Assembly: GCA_051960215.1 (NCBI GenBank)
Contig: JBQCEN010000009.1
Location: 1 to 15,617 of the forward strand
Direction of reading: 5' to 3'
Length of the DNA stretch: 15,617 nt
Origin: Pararhizobium_B sp051960215
GTDB lineage: Bacteria > Pseudomonadota > Alphaproteobacteria > Rhizobiales > Rhizobiaceae
Below the pieces are notes generated by a model. That model did not search any database, was not told the DNA's origin, and saw only the letters and a program-made list of their open reading frames with translations. Both the position numbers and the translations under genes were made by a program. The number at the start of each line of letters is the position of its first letter. Within the stretch, counting starts at the first letter, position 1. Positions 9,080-15,178 of this stretch are shown here, piece after piece.

Positions 9080-10211
9080 ATGCGTACCGAAACCCAGACG
9101 ACCGTCGATCAGATCAAGCAGGCCATAAGCCTGCTGAGGAGGCATCTTTGACTGGGATCAGGCCGTCAAGCGTCTCGACTACCTGAACAACAAGGCTGAG
9201 GACCCGTCGCTCTGGAACGATCCCCAGGAAGCCCAGAAGCTGATGCGCGAGCGTCAGCAGCTGGAAGATGGGATCACCGGTGTCCGTCAGCGCGAATCGC
9301 AACTGAATGACAGCATCGAGCTCATCGACCTCGGCGAGGAAGAGGGCGACGACGAGGTCGTGCGCGATGCCGAGGAAACGCTGAAGGCGCTCCGGGGCGA
9401 CGTCGACCGCCGGCAGATCGAGGCGTTGCTCTCGGGCGAGGCGGACGGCAACGACACCTACCTGGAAGTCCATTCCGGCGCCGGCGGCACGGAAAGTCAG
9501 GACTGGGCGCAGATGCTGCTTCGCATGTATACGCGCTGGGCCGAGCGGCAAAGCTTCAAGGTCGAGGTCATGGAGGTCCACGACGGCGAAGAGGCCGGCA
9601 TCAAGTCGGCGACGCTGCTCGTCAAGGGCCACAACGCCTATGGCTGGCTGAAGACCGAATCCGGCGTGCATCGGCTGGTCCGCATCTCGCCCTTCGACAG
9701 CCAGGCGCGTCGCCACACCTCCTTCTCGAGCGTCTGGATCTATCCGGTCGTCGACGATTCGATCGAGATCGAGATCAACGAATCCGACTGCCGCATCGAC
9801 ACCTATCGTTCTTCGGGCGCCGGCGGCCAGCACGTCAACACGACCGATTCGGCGGTGCGCATCACGCACATCCCGACCGGCATCGTCGTGCAGTGCCAGC
9901 AGGAGCGCTCGCAGCACAAGAACCGCGACAAGGCCTGGTCGATGCTGCGCGCACGGCTCTACGAGGAGGAGCTGAAGCGGCGCGAGGAGGCGGCGAATGC
10001 CGAGGAGGCGACCAAGTCGGATATCGGCTGGGGCCACCAGATCCGTTCCTACGTGCTGCAGCCCTATCAGCTCGTGAAGGACCTGCGCACAGGGGTGGAA
10101 AGCACGAGCCCGCAAGAGGTGCTCGACGGCGCTCTCGACCCGTTCATGGAGGCGGCGCTCGCCCAGCGCGTCGACGGCAGGAACGGCGCGGCGGTCGAGG
10201 ACCTGGATTGA
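9080..10211 (+). CDS. prfB: Peptide chain release factor 2, programmed +1 frameshift (join 9080-9148, 9150-10211)
   Basis: RF2 recognises UGA and UAA stop codons and triggers peptide release on the ribosome. The first 23 codons (ATG 9080, AGGA upstream) end at an in-frame TGA (9149-9151). The remaining protein lies in the +1 frame from GAC at 9150, giving 376 aa, within the usual RF2 range. The shift site matches the classical prfB arrangement. In the full protein the codon-reading tripeptide Ser203-Pro204-Phe205 (RISPFDSQ) and the catalytic Gly248-Gly249-Gln250 (GAGGQHVNTTDSAVR) are both present. SPF rather than PxT marks RF2 instead of RF1. An annotation starting at the first in-frame ATG of the long frame (9243) would lose 54 N-terminal residues. 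A weak hairpin without a T run at about 10224-10254 follows the stop. The next gene is convergent. Confidence 0.97.
9137..9152 (+). promoter_or_regulatory. prfB programmed +1 frameshift signal
   Basis: AGG AGG (9137-9142) is an internal Shine-Dalgarno-like sequence, followed by CAT, then the slippery CTT (9146-9148) and the in-frame TGA with a 3' C (9149-9152). Spacing is the same as in the known E. coli signal. When RF2 is scarce, the ribosome pauses at UGA, slips +1 from CUU to UUU and makes full-length RF2, so RF2 limits its own synthesis. Confidence 0.95.
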
Positions 10212-10329
10212 TCTTCGTCTGCCCGGTCTTCTGAGATCGGGGACGATCGGACCGCTGTCCGTCGCGTTCCGGATTGCCTGGGGTGTGGCCAACCGGGGGG
10301 CGCAGATCGAGGTCGGCGCGGTGCCGGCC

Positions 10330-10833
10330 TCAGTTGCTTTCGTGCCCGACGCTGATCTTGCCGAACTCGTCGACGGCCACCGTCCAGGTCTCGGTGTCGG
10401 CGGCCTTGGGGTTCGTCTTCAGCGTCACGAAAGCGGAGAAGCCATCGGTCGAGGGGCTGCCTCCGCTCGCGTCCTGCCGGATGTCGGTGACGTAGCCGTG
10501 CCGGTCGTCGATCTGCTTGAGCTCCGCCGATGCGACCGCCACCGGCTGCCCGTCCTGCAGCGCCATCTGCTCGAGATAGACATGAGCCTGGTTGTCCGCG
10601 CCGCGGCTGGCGACGATGCGATAGTAGCCGCGGCCGCCGGCCTTGGCGTCGGCGCTTGCGCCGCCCGCATCGAGCCTCGCGCCGCCGCTCCAGGCGCCGC
10701 CGCTGACGACGAAGAGCAGCCACGGCGGCAGCCTCTCGGCATCCGCTGCGGACGCTGGCGCGGGCGCGAGAAGGCTTGCGGTCACGGCCAGGGCCGCCGC
10801 GACGCCGGTGCCTGCGTAGCTGCTGCTTCTCAT
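10330..10833 (-). CDS. Small exported protein of unknown function
   Basis: I do not recognise this family. The protein is 167 aa. Residues 1-29 look like a classical Sec signal peptide (short basic start, Ala/Leu/Val-rich core, ASA before the cut), so the mature part of about 138 residues is probably periplasmic. The mature region is rich in Gly, Ala, Asp and Ser, has no cysteine, and reads as alternating short beta-like strands (GYYRIVASR, HVYLEQMAL, TWTVAVDEFGKISVG), which would suit a small beta-fold domain. The start is well supported: GGAGG lies 6 nt before ATG 10833. The longer open frame that continues upstream to 11427 is a shadow of the carbonic-anhydrase-like gene. It is divergent from that gene across a 117-nt gap and convergent with prfB. 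Confidence 0.8.
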   Translation of the reverse strand: MRSSSYAGTGVAAALAVTASLLAPAPASAADAERLPPWLLFVVSGGAWSGGARLDAGGASADAKAGGRGYYRIVASRGADNQAHVYLEQMALQDGQPVAVASAELKQIDDRHGYVTDIRQDASGGSPSTDGFSAFVTLKTNPKAADTETWTVAVDEFGKISVGHESN

Positions 10834-10873
10834 GGCTCGCCTCCGGTTTCCGGCGGCGATGTTAGCGGAAGTT

Positions 10874-10887
10874 TTCGCCGCGGCGAA
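10874..10887. repeat. Perfect 14-nt palindrome TTCGCCGCGGCGAA
   Basis: This perfect palindrome lies in the 117-nt gap between two divergent genes, flanked by a further matching pair (GGAAG at 10867-10871 and CTTCC at 10892-10896). It could be an operator shared by both genes or a hairpin in a leader. No regulator is recognised. Confidence 0.35.
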
Positions 10888-10950
10888 GGCGGCTTCCGAT
10901 GCCATTCGTGATAGCCTCCGGCAGCAGCGGACGAATCGCGGGGGAATAGC

Positions 10951-11478
10951 ATGGCGCTTTTCGAACTGGACGGGCGCGTGCCGTCGCTTCCGGACGGCTT
11001 CTCCTTCATTGCCGAGAGCGCCAGCGTCATCGGCAATGTGGTCGTCGAGGACGATGTCGGCATCTGGTTCGGTGCCGTGATCCGCGGCGACAACGAGACG
11101 ATCACGATCGGCATGGGCTCGAACGTCCAGGACAACGCCGTGCTGCACACCGATCCCGGTTTTCCGCTGACGATCGGGCGGCACTGCACAATCGGCCACA
11201 AGGCGATGCTGCACGGCTGCACCATCGGCGAGAACAGCCTGGTCGGCATGAACGCGACAGTTCTCAACGGCGCCGTCATCGGCCGCAACTGCCTCATCGG
11301 AGCAGGGGCTCTCGTCACCGAAGGCAAGCAGATCCCCGACAACTCTCTGGTGGTCGGGGCGCCGGGAAAGGTCGTGCGCGCGCTGGACGACGCGGCGATC
11401 GCGCGGCTGGCGCAGTCGGCGCAGCACTATATCGCCAACGCCAGGCGTTTCGCCGCCGGCCTAAAGCGTCTCTCCTGA
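10951..11478 (+). CDS. Gamma carbonic anhydrase-like hexapeptide-repeat protein
   Basis: This is a left-handed beta-helix protein of the gamma-carbonic anhydrase / YrdA-PaaY group, 175 aa, the usual length of the short CamH-like branch. Repeated hexapeptides ([LIV]-G-x-x-x-x) run from about residue 25 to 145. The three expected zinc histidines are present: His66 (VLHTDPG), His83 and His88 (GHKAMLHG). The 5-residue spacing of the last pair matches the archaeal Cam enzyme. The acidic proton-shuttle loop of Cam is absent, as in most short members, so carbonic anhydrase activity is possible but not assured. A C-terminal helix (about 147-175) probably helps trimer formation. ATG 10951 has GGGGGAA upstream. 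It is divergent from the exported protein and convergent with the BTLCP gene, with a strong hairpin between. Confidence 0.92.
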   Translation: MALFELDGRVPSLPDGFSFIAESASVIGNVVVEDDVGIWFGAVIRGDNETITIGMGSNVQDNAVLHTDPGFPLTIGRHCTIGHKAMLHGCTIGENSLVGMNATVLNGAVIGRNCLIGAGALVTEGKQIPDNSLVVGAPGKVVRALDDAAIARLAQSAQHYIANARRFAAGLKRLS

Positions 11479-11490
11479 GGTCCCAGACGC

Positions 11491-11518
11491 GAACGGCGCC
11501 GCGATGGCGGCGCCGTTC
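11491..11518. terminator. Perfect 12-bp hairpin between convergent genes
   Basis: Arms GAACGGCGCCGC (11491-11502) and GCGGCGCCGTTC (11507-11518) are perfectly complementary around the loop GATG. They lie 12 nt after the carbonic-anhydrase-like stop and 23 nt past the BTLCP stop. No long T run exists on either side, so it may be a poor intrinsic terminator, a Rho-assisted one, or an mRNA-stabilising structure serving both genes. Confidence 0.6.
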
Positions 11519-11541
11519 TCGAGTCTCAGCTGGCGAGGAGA

Positions 11542-12147
11542 TCAGTTGACGCTGCCGACCAGCGCGGGCCTGCCGTCGTTGATCTTGTCCCAGCGGCCCG
11601 AATTGAAGACGGACTGGCGCTTCAGGAAGGTATAGTCGGTGTTCGACCAGAGCTCGACTCGGCTCTGCATGTTGTCGAGGATGAAGTCGCCGCGGTCGGT
11701 GCGCACGGTGAGGACGGCATGGCCGGCGCCGTCCGGCTGGCGCACGACGGTCATCAGCACATCGGAGGGCGGCACGCCGTCGTCGATCAGCATGCGGCGC
11801 TTGAGGAGCGCGTAATCCTCGCAGTCGCCGGCCGTCGTCGGGTAGGCCCAATATTCCTCGACGCCGTAAAGCGCCATGTCGGTTTCCGGCTTGATCGTGC
11901 TGTTGACCTTGAAATTGACGTCGAGGATCTCCGTCCAGAGCTTCGGCGTAAGGGCCAGCGGCTGGTCCGACGTTGCTTTCTGGTCGCAATCCTGCGGCTC
12001 ACGGCGGCAGAACTCGTAGTGGCCGATCGGCGGGCTCGTCGGGCCGCTGGTGAGCATGAAGGGCGCGTTGGCCTCGGCGTCGACGGTCGTCGCCGCAAGC
12101 ACGATCGCTGTCGCGAACGCCATCGAAAGCCGGATGAAGAAACTCAT
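11542..12147 (-). CDS. LapG-like transglutaminase-fold cysteine protease (BTLCP, DUF920)
   Basis: This is a periplasmic cysteine protease of the bacterial transglutaminase-like family (PF06035). The family includes LapG, which cleaves large surface adhesins under c-di-GMP control. It has 201 aa. Residues 1-24 form a signal peptide (cut near VDA/EA). Cys47 and Cys54 flank RREPQD and may form a disulfide. The catalytic triad is visible as Cys109 (GDCEDYALLKR), His143 (GAGHAV) and Asp158 (LDNM). Asp108 and Glu110 next to the cysteine match the calcium-binding positions known in LapG. WAYP before the active site is also typical. The substrate is unknown: no LapA-like adhesin or LapD is in the window, and rhizobial members often lack them. 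GGAG lies 7 nt before the ATG, but inside a leader hairpin. A promoter candidate lies at 12210-12238. Confidence 0.9.
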   Translation of the reverse strand: MSFFIRLSMAFATAIVLAATTVDAEANAPFMLTSGPTSPPIGHYEFCRREPQDCDQKATSDQPLALTPKLWTEILDVNFKVNSTIKPETDMALYGVEEYWAYPTTAGDCEDYALLKRRMLIDDGVPPSDVLMTVVRQPDGAGHAVLTVRTDRGDFILDNMQSRVELWSNTDYTFLKRQSVFNSGRWDKINDGRPALVGSVN

Positions 12148-12150
12148 CTC

Positions 12151-12175
12151 TTGTCTCCCTGTTCTGGGGAGACAA
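12151..12175 (-). promoter_or_regulatory. Leader hairpin covering the RBS of the BTLCP gene
   Basis: In the minus-strand transcript, TTGTCTCCC (12167-12175) pairs perfectly over 9 bp with GGGAGACAA (12151-12159) around the 7-nt loop CAGAACA. The 3' arm contains the only good Shine-Dalgarno (GGAG), and the start codon is 3 nt beyond the stem. Folding should hide the ribosome binding site, so translation may depend on temperature, an antisense RNA, or an RNA-binding protein. The structure is seen directly; the regulation is inferred. Confidence 0.6.
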
Positions 12176-12209
12176 TGACAGGCATCGTTTTAGGCGGCGC
12201 GAAAATCCA

Positions 12210-12238
12210 TTGTTAAAACAAAGGCTTGTTTGATTCAA
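12210..12238 (-). promoter_or_regulatory. Candidate promoter of the BTLCP gene
   Basis: Read on the minus strand, TTGAAT (12233-12238) and TAACAA (12210-12215) are 17 nt apart in an AT-rich island, an unusual base composition for this window. Start of transcription near 12203 would give a leader of about 55 nt holding the RBS hairpin. The -35 lies inside the inverted repeat at 12228-12240. Confidence 0.35.
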
Positions 12239-12240
12239 AC
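12228..12240. repeat. Inverted repeat GTTTGA-T-TCAAAC
   Basis: Perfect 6-nt arms with a 1-nt centre overlap the proposed -35 of the BTLCP promoter, so it could be an operator. A second, AT-rich palindrome (TTGTT-AA-AACAA) sits at 12210-12221 over the proposed -10. Confidence 0.35.
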
Positions 12241-12248
12241 TTTATCCA

Positions 12249-12262
12249 TGCGGTTTACCGCA
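12249..12262. repeat. Inverted repeat TGCGGT-TT-ACCGCA
   Basis: Perfect 6-nt arms with a 2-nt centre lie just upstream of the proposed BTLCP -35. The centre is about two helical turns from the repeat at 12228-12240. It is a candidate regulator site; no specific regulator is recognised. Confidence 0.35.
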
Positions 12263-12321
12263 GCTTCATGGACGCGGCGTGTCCGCGACGGCGGCGCGGC
12301 GCGTTTCCGGACCGCAGAAAT

Positions 12322-12347
12322 GAAAAAGCCCGACGCATGGGCCGGGC
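12322..12347 (-). terminator. Intrinsic terminator after the PilZ gene
   Basis: On the minus strand GCCCG (12343-12347) pairs with CGGGC (12328-12332), extended by a G-U and a C-G pair around a 6-nt loop. TTTTTC (12322-12327) follows at once. It lies about 30 nt past the PilZ stop and would separate that transcript from the BTLCP gene. Confidence 0.75.
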
Positions 12348-12375
12348 CGATGGATCTGGTTTCCGAGAGGCTGGT

Positions 12376-12990
12376 TCAGAGGAAGGCGCGGAGCGCGTCG
12401 TGCGGCTGGATCGTCGCGAACTCGATCGCGATGCCTTCCTGGAAATGGCGGACGACACGCCCGCGCATGGTGCCGAGGGTGACGGCGGTTCCGAGCGCCG
12501 GTCGCACGTCGATGTCGACCGCGGCACCCGAGAGCGACAGGTCGATGATGCGGCAGGGATAGCGTCGGCCGTCCTGGAGCACGATCTCTGCGCGCGGGCT
12601 TCGCGGGGCGACGCGCTCGTGCCGCCGATCCTCGGGCAGGCCGAGCTCGTGCTTGTTCGCGATCCAGGTCAATTGCGCGGCGAGCTTGTCGCGCTTACGT
12701 TCGGTCGCATTGAGCGAGATTGCGAAGCCGTGGCGGTTGACCTCGATCACACGGCCCTCGATGCGCCCGACGTGATCGAGATAGGCGACGATCCGCTCGT
12801 CGCGATGGGGCGAAGCCTCGCTCTCGAAGACGACATCGCCGGGCGACATGACGGTGACGGTGCAGTCGTACTCGTCATAGTTCTCGCGCATCAGGCGCCC
12901 CGGCAGGTTCACGGCCACGCGGCTGAAGACCGGCGCTTCATCCGTCTGCGGCGACCGGACGTCGTCGTTGGGTCTACGGATCATCTGCAT
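12376..12990 (-). CDS. Tandem PilZ-domain protein (probable c-di-GMP receptor)
   Basis: This cytoplasmic protein has 204 aa and appears to contain two PilZ-like beta barrels. The C-terminal domain (about 120-198) has the full c-di-GMP signature: Arg122-xxx-Arg126 (DRRHER) followed by Asp150-x-Ser152-x-x-Gly155 (DLSLSG). The N-terminal domain (about 20-115) has a similar strand pattern (RVAVNLPGRL, VIEVNRHGFAISL) but lacks a clean RxxxR and DxSxxG, so it is probably a non-binding or degenerate copy. No output domain is attached; PilZ proteins of this kind act by binding partners in motility, polysaccharide synthesis or adhesion. The start is inferred: ATG 12990 (MQMIRRPN) or ATG 12984; neither has a strong RBS, and the open frame extends upstream to 13086 without homology. 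It lies 76 nt downstream of the PAS_5 gene on the same strand, so the two may be co-transcribed. A terminator follows. Confidence 0.85.
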   Translation of the reverse strand: MQMIRRPNDDVRSPQTDEAPVFSRVAVNLPGRLMRENYDEYDCTVTVMSPGDVVFESEASPHRDERIVAYLDHVGRIEGRVIEVNRHGFAISLNATERKRDKLAAQLTWIANKHELGLPEDRRHERVAPRSPRAEIVLQDGRRYPCRIIDLSLSGAAVDIDVRPALGTAVTLGTMRGRVVRHFQEGIAIEFATIQPHDALRAFL

Positions 12991-13066
12991 CGGGAATCGC
13001 TCGGTCACTGCTGGGTAGGGCGAGTTTAGCCGTGCCCGCGTTAACAAGAGGTAAGATTCCGGCTCC

Positions 13067-13687
13067 TCAGGAGCGCTGCAGGCCACCTTCGACGAGCCGC
13101 AGATAGTCCGGCCTTCCCCGCCCCGGAATGGGCTGGAACATTCTCGCGTCCGACCGGCGCGGCCGGTTCGTTTCGGCGGCGACGTCGACGAGACGGACCG
13201 CCTCGGTGACCACTCCGACCAGAGGATCGGCGTGCAGCCAGTGCGGAGCGTCGAGAGGCGCCATGATGCCGAGGATCTGGCGCTCGCCCTCCTCGTTCGC
13301 CGTCAGCGGCAGCAAGCACATTTCAAGGGCGAGGCTCCGCCCGGAGCGGCTCTCGCCGGCAAGCCGCACCACCGCCGGCTGAAGATCGTGCATGGCTCCT
13401 GCCGCCGCGGCGAGCGCGCTGCGCGCGCCGCCGTCGATCCAGAGCCCGGAGAGTGGCCCGCCGCGCAGTTCCAGTCCGAAAAGGGTGCAGACGCCCGTGC
13501 CCGCGAGACGGAAGGCAAGCACGCCGCCGGTCGAGGCCTCAAGGATGAACAGGCTCGGAAGGAGGGAGCGAATCTCGGCGGGATCGATCGCGCGGCGGGT
13601 CGGCGCGCGACGGTCGCCGCGCATTTCGTTCCAGTAATCGAAGAGCCGGCGGCTTGTCTCGTGGGCAAACACAGTTTCCATGGTCAT
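13067..13687 (-). CDS. PAS_5 domain-containing protein (PF07310-type)
   Basis: This is a soluble cytoplasmic protein of 206 aa with the features of the alphaproteobacterial PAS_5 family: an N-terminal LFDYWNEMRGDR helix, then IDPAEIRSLLPSLFILE and FRLAGTGVCTLFGLELRG, which form the PAS core. No kinase, GGDEF/EAL or HTH output domain is fused, and the tail (after about 165) is basic and probably disordered. Members are mostly uncharacterised single-domain proteins thought to sense or to bind partners; some have been linked to motility or cell-cycle control in alphaproteobacteria. ATG 13687 is chosen because AGGA precedes it by 8 nt; in-frame ATGs at 13696 and 13681 are alternatives. It is divergent from the rhomboid gene (178-nt gap) and directly upstream of the PilZ gene. 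The ligand is unknown. Confidence 0.82.
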   Translation of the reverse strand: MTMETVFAHETSRRLFDYWNEMRGDRRAPTRRAIDPAEIRSLLPSLFILEASTGGVLAFRLAGTGVCTLFGLELRGGPLSGLWIDGGARSALAAAAGAMHDLQPAVVRLAGESRSGRSLALEMCLLPLTANEEGERQILGIMAPLDAPHWLHADPLVGVVTEAVRLVDVAAETNRPRRSDARMFQPIPGRGRPDYLRLVEGGLQRS

Positions 13688-13865
13688 GGTCCGCATCCTG
13701 TTCCAAATCGGGACACGGGGAGGTGGTTTCCCTGTCCTTGGCTGTCATGGTGCGAACGGCGTGCCAACCGATCTGTTTCATCGGTATCGGCGACAAAAGC
13801 CATGGCTCCTTGTGGATATGGGTGCTGACCCACGCTACATGTGCCCGGCCACGTGGAAGGATGCC

Positions 13866-14600
13866 ATGGACGACAGAACGCAGATTCCGGGCGGCGATGG
13901 CGGCGCGGCCTATAATCCGAAGCATCGCGAGCCGGTCTTCAACATCCCGGCCTCGCTCGGCTGGGTGCTGGCGGCCTTATGGCTGATCCAGATCGTGCGG
14001 ACGGCGGTGCTGACGCCGGAGATGGACAATGCGCTGCTGGTGCAGACGGCTTTCATTCCGTTGCGCTACGCGACGCCGCTGTCGCAGCAGTCGCCGGCCT
14101 GGCTCTGGTCTCCGCTGACCTACTCCTTCCTGCACGGCGGCTTTCTCCACCTGACGCTGAACTCGATCTGGATGGTCGCTTTCGGCGCGGTCGTTGCGCG
14201 GAGGCTCGGCGCGGCCCGCTTCGCACTCTTCTGGGTCTTCACGTCGGTCGGCGCGGCTCTGTCGTTCCTGGCACTGAACTGGGCGGCACCGGTGCCGGTG
14301 ATCGGCGCCTCCGGGGTGGTCTCCGGCCTGATGGGCGGCGCGGCGCGCTTCGCCTTCCCGAGGCATGGGCCGTTTCGCCGGGAGGACGCGCACTTCCTGC
14401 CGCGGGTGAGCATCATCGAGTCGCTGCAGAACCGGACCGTGCTTGCCTATGCGATCATCTGGTTCGCCATCAATTTCCTCGCGGCCTTCGGGGTTTCGCC
14501 GGGGGCGGCGGGCGCGATGGTCGCCTGGCAGGCGCATATCGGCGGGTTCCTGTTCGGCTTCCTGTTCTTCGGGCTTTTCGATCATCGCGACTGGACGTGA
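13866..14600 (+). CDS. Rhomboid family intramembrane serine protease
   Basis: This inner-membrane protein has 244 aa and the rhomboid six-helix pattern: a cytoplasmic N-terminal tail (1-27, polar), a first helix at about 29-47, and Gly/Ala/Phe-rich helices to residue about 240. The catalytic dyad is complete: Ser149 in GASG (147-150) and His224 in QAHIGGF. The oxyanion-side residues His95 and Asn99 (HLTLNS) have the same 4-residue spacing as GlpG His150/Asn154, and HGG at 90-92 is also typical. It should therefore be an active intramembrane protease; its substrate is unknown. The start at ATG 13866 is supported by AAGG 5 nt upstream; the longer open frame from 13680 runs through the divergent promoter region and has no family similarity. 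The CBS protein follows 125 nt downstream. Confidence 0.92.
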   Translation: MDDRTQIPGGDGGAAYNPKHREPVFNIPASLGWVLAALWLIQIVRTAVLTPEMDNALLVQTAFIPLRYATPLSQQSPAWLWSPLTYSFLHGGFLHLTLNSIWMVAFGAVVARRLGAARFALFWVFTSVGAALSFLALNWAAPVPVIGASGVVSGLMGGAARFAFPRHGPFRREDAHFLPRVSIIESLQNRTVLAYAIIWFAINFLAAFGVSPGAAGAMVAWQAHIGGFLFGFLFFGLFDHRDWT

Positions 14601-14725
14601 GCGCGGATCGGGTAGGGGGAAATCCGCCTCTTGCTTTGCCGCGGGCATCGGCGCAGCTTATCTCCATGCGTCAGTTTGACGCGACCGAGGGGTTGGGACC
14701 AGGTGCGAGCAAGCCGGAGGTTTCG

Positions 14726-15154
14726 ATGACGGTGAAGAGAATTCTCGAGGAGAAGGGCCGCGACGTGGTCACGATCGCCGCGCGCGCGACACTCGCCGAC
14801 GCGGTTCAGTTGCTGAGCGAGCGTCGGATCGGCGCGCTGGTCGTCATTGACAGCGACAGGACGATCCGCGGCATCATCTCCGAGCGCGACATCGTGCGGG
14901 CCATCGCCGCACGCGGCGCGTCTGCAATGGAAGGTTCGGTCGCCGGCACGATGACCGAGCGGGTGACGGTCTGCGGCGAGGACCACACGGTCGACCAGCT
15001 GATGGAGATCATGACCAACGGCCGCTTCCGCCATATTCCGGTCGAGAAGGAAGGCCGGCTCGTCGGCATCGTCTCGATCGGCGATGTGGTGCGCAAGAGG
15101 ATCGAGGCCGTCGAGCGCGAGGCGGAGGAGATGAAGGCCTACATCACGAGTTGA
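14726..15154 (+). CDS. Two-CBS-domain protein
   Basis: This is a small cytoplasmic protein of 142 aa consisting almost entirely of one Bateman pair: CBS1 about residues 8-62 (ending GIISERDIVRAI, Ser52/Asp55) and CBS2 about 73-128 (ending GIVSIGDVVRKRI, Ser117/Asp120). The G-[IV]-[IV]-S-x-x-D motifs are those that bind the ribose of adenine nucleotides in many CBS proteins. A short charged helix closes the protein (EAVEREAEEMKAYITS). With no fused channel, enzyme or kinase, it probably senses AMP/ATP-like ligands and acts on a partner. ATG 14726 has GGAGG 5 nt upstream, a strong RBS; the longer frame running back to 13979 overlaps the rhomboid gene in another phase and is a shadow. It is on the same strand as the rhomboid gene and convergent with the patatin gene. 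Confidence 0.92.
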   Translation: MTVKRILEEKGRDVVTIAARATLADAVQLLSERRIGALVVIDSDRTIRGIISERDIVRAIAARGASAMEGSVAGTMTERVTVCGEDHTVDQLMEIMTNGRFRHIPVEKEGRLVGIVSIGDVVRKRIEAVEREAEEMKAYITS

Positions 15155-15159
15155 GCCGG

Positions 15160-15174
15160 CGCCCAGTCCGGGCG
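15160..15174. terminator. Small hairpin between the CBS and patatin genes
   Basis: CGCCC (15160-15164) and GGGCG (15170-15174) pair around 5 nt in the 24-nt gap between two convergent stops. The T run is poor on both sides. It is a possible short bidirectional terminator. Confidence 0.3.
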
Positions 15175-15178
15175 GTCT

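Noticed and set aside
7538..9151. Plus-strand frame of 537 codons ending at the prfB TGA
   Set aside because: Only its last 23 codons (from 9080) are real, as the prfB leader. The rest is an out-of-phase reading of mrcA.
10834..11427. Upstream extension of the exported-protein frame
   Set aside because: It runs antisense through the carbonic-anhydrase-like gene. The internal ATG at 10833 has a strong RBS and begins a signal peptide, so the extension is not coding.
13709..13713. GGAAC on the minus strand, resembling an EcfG-type -35
   Set aside because: No CGTT-like -10 follows at 16-17 nt, and the site is immediately against the PAS_5 gene start, leaving no room for a leader.
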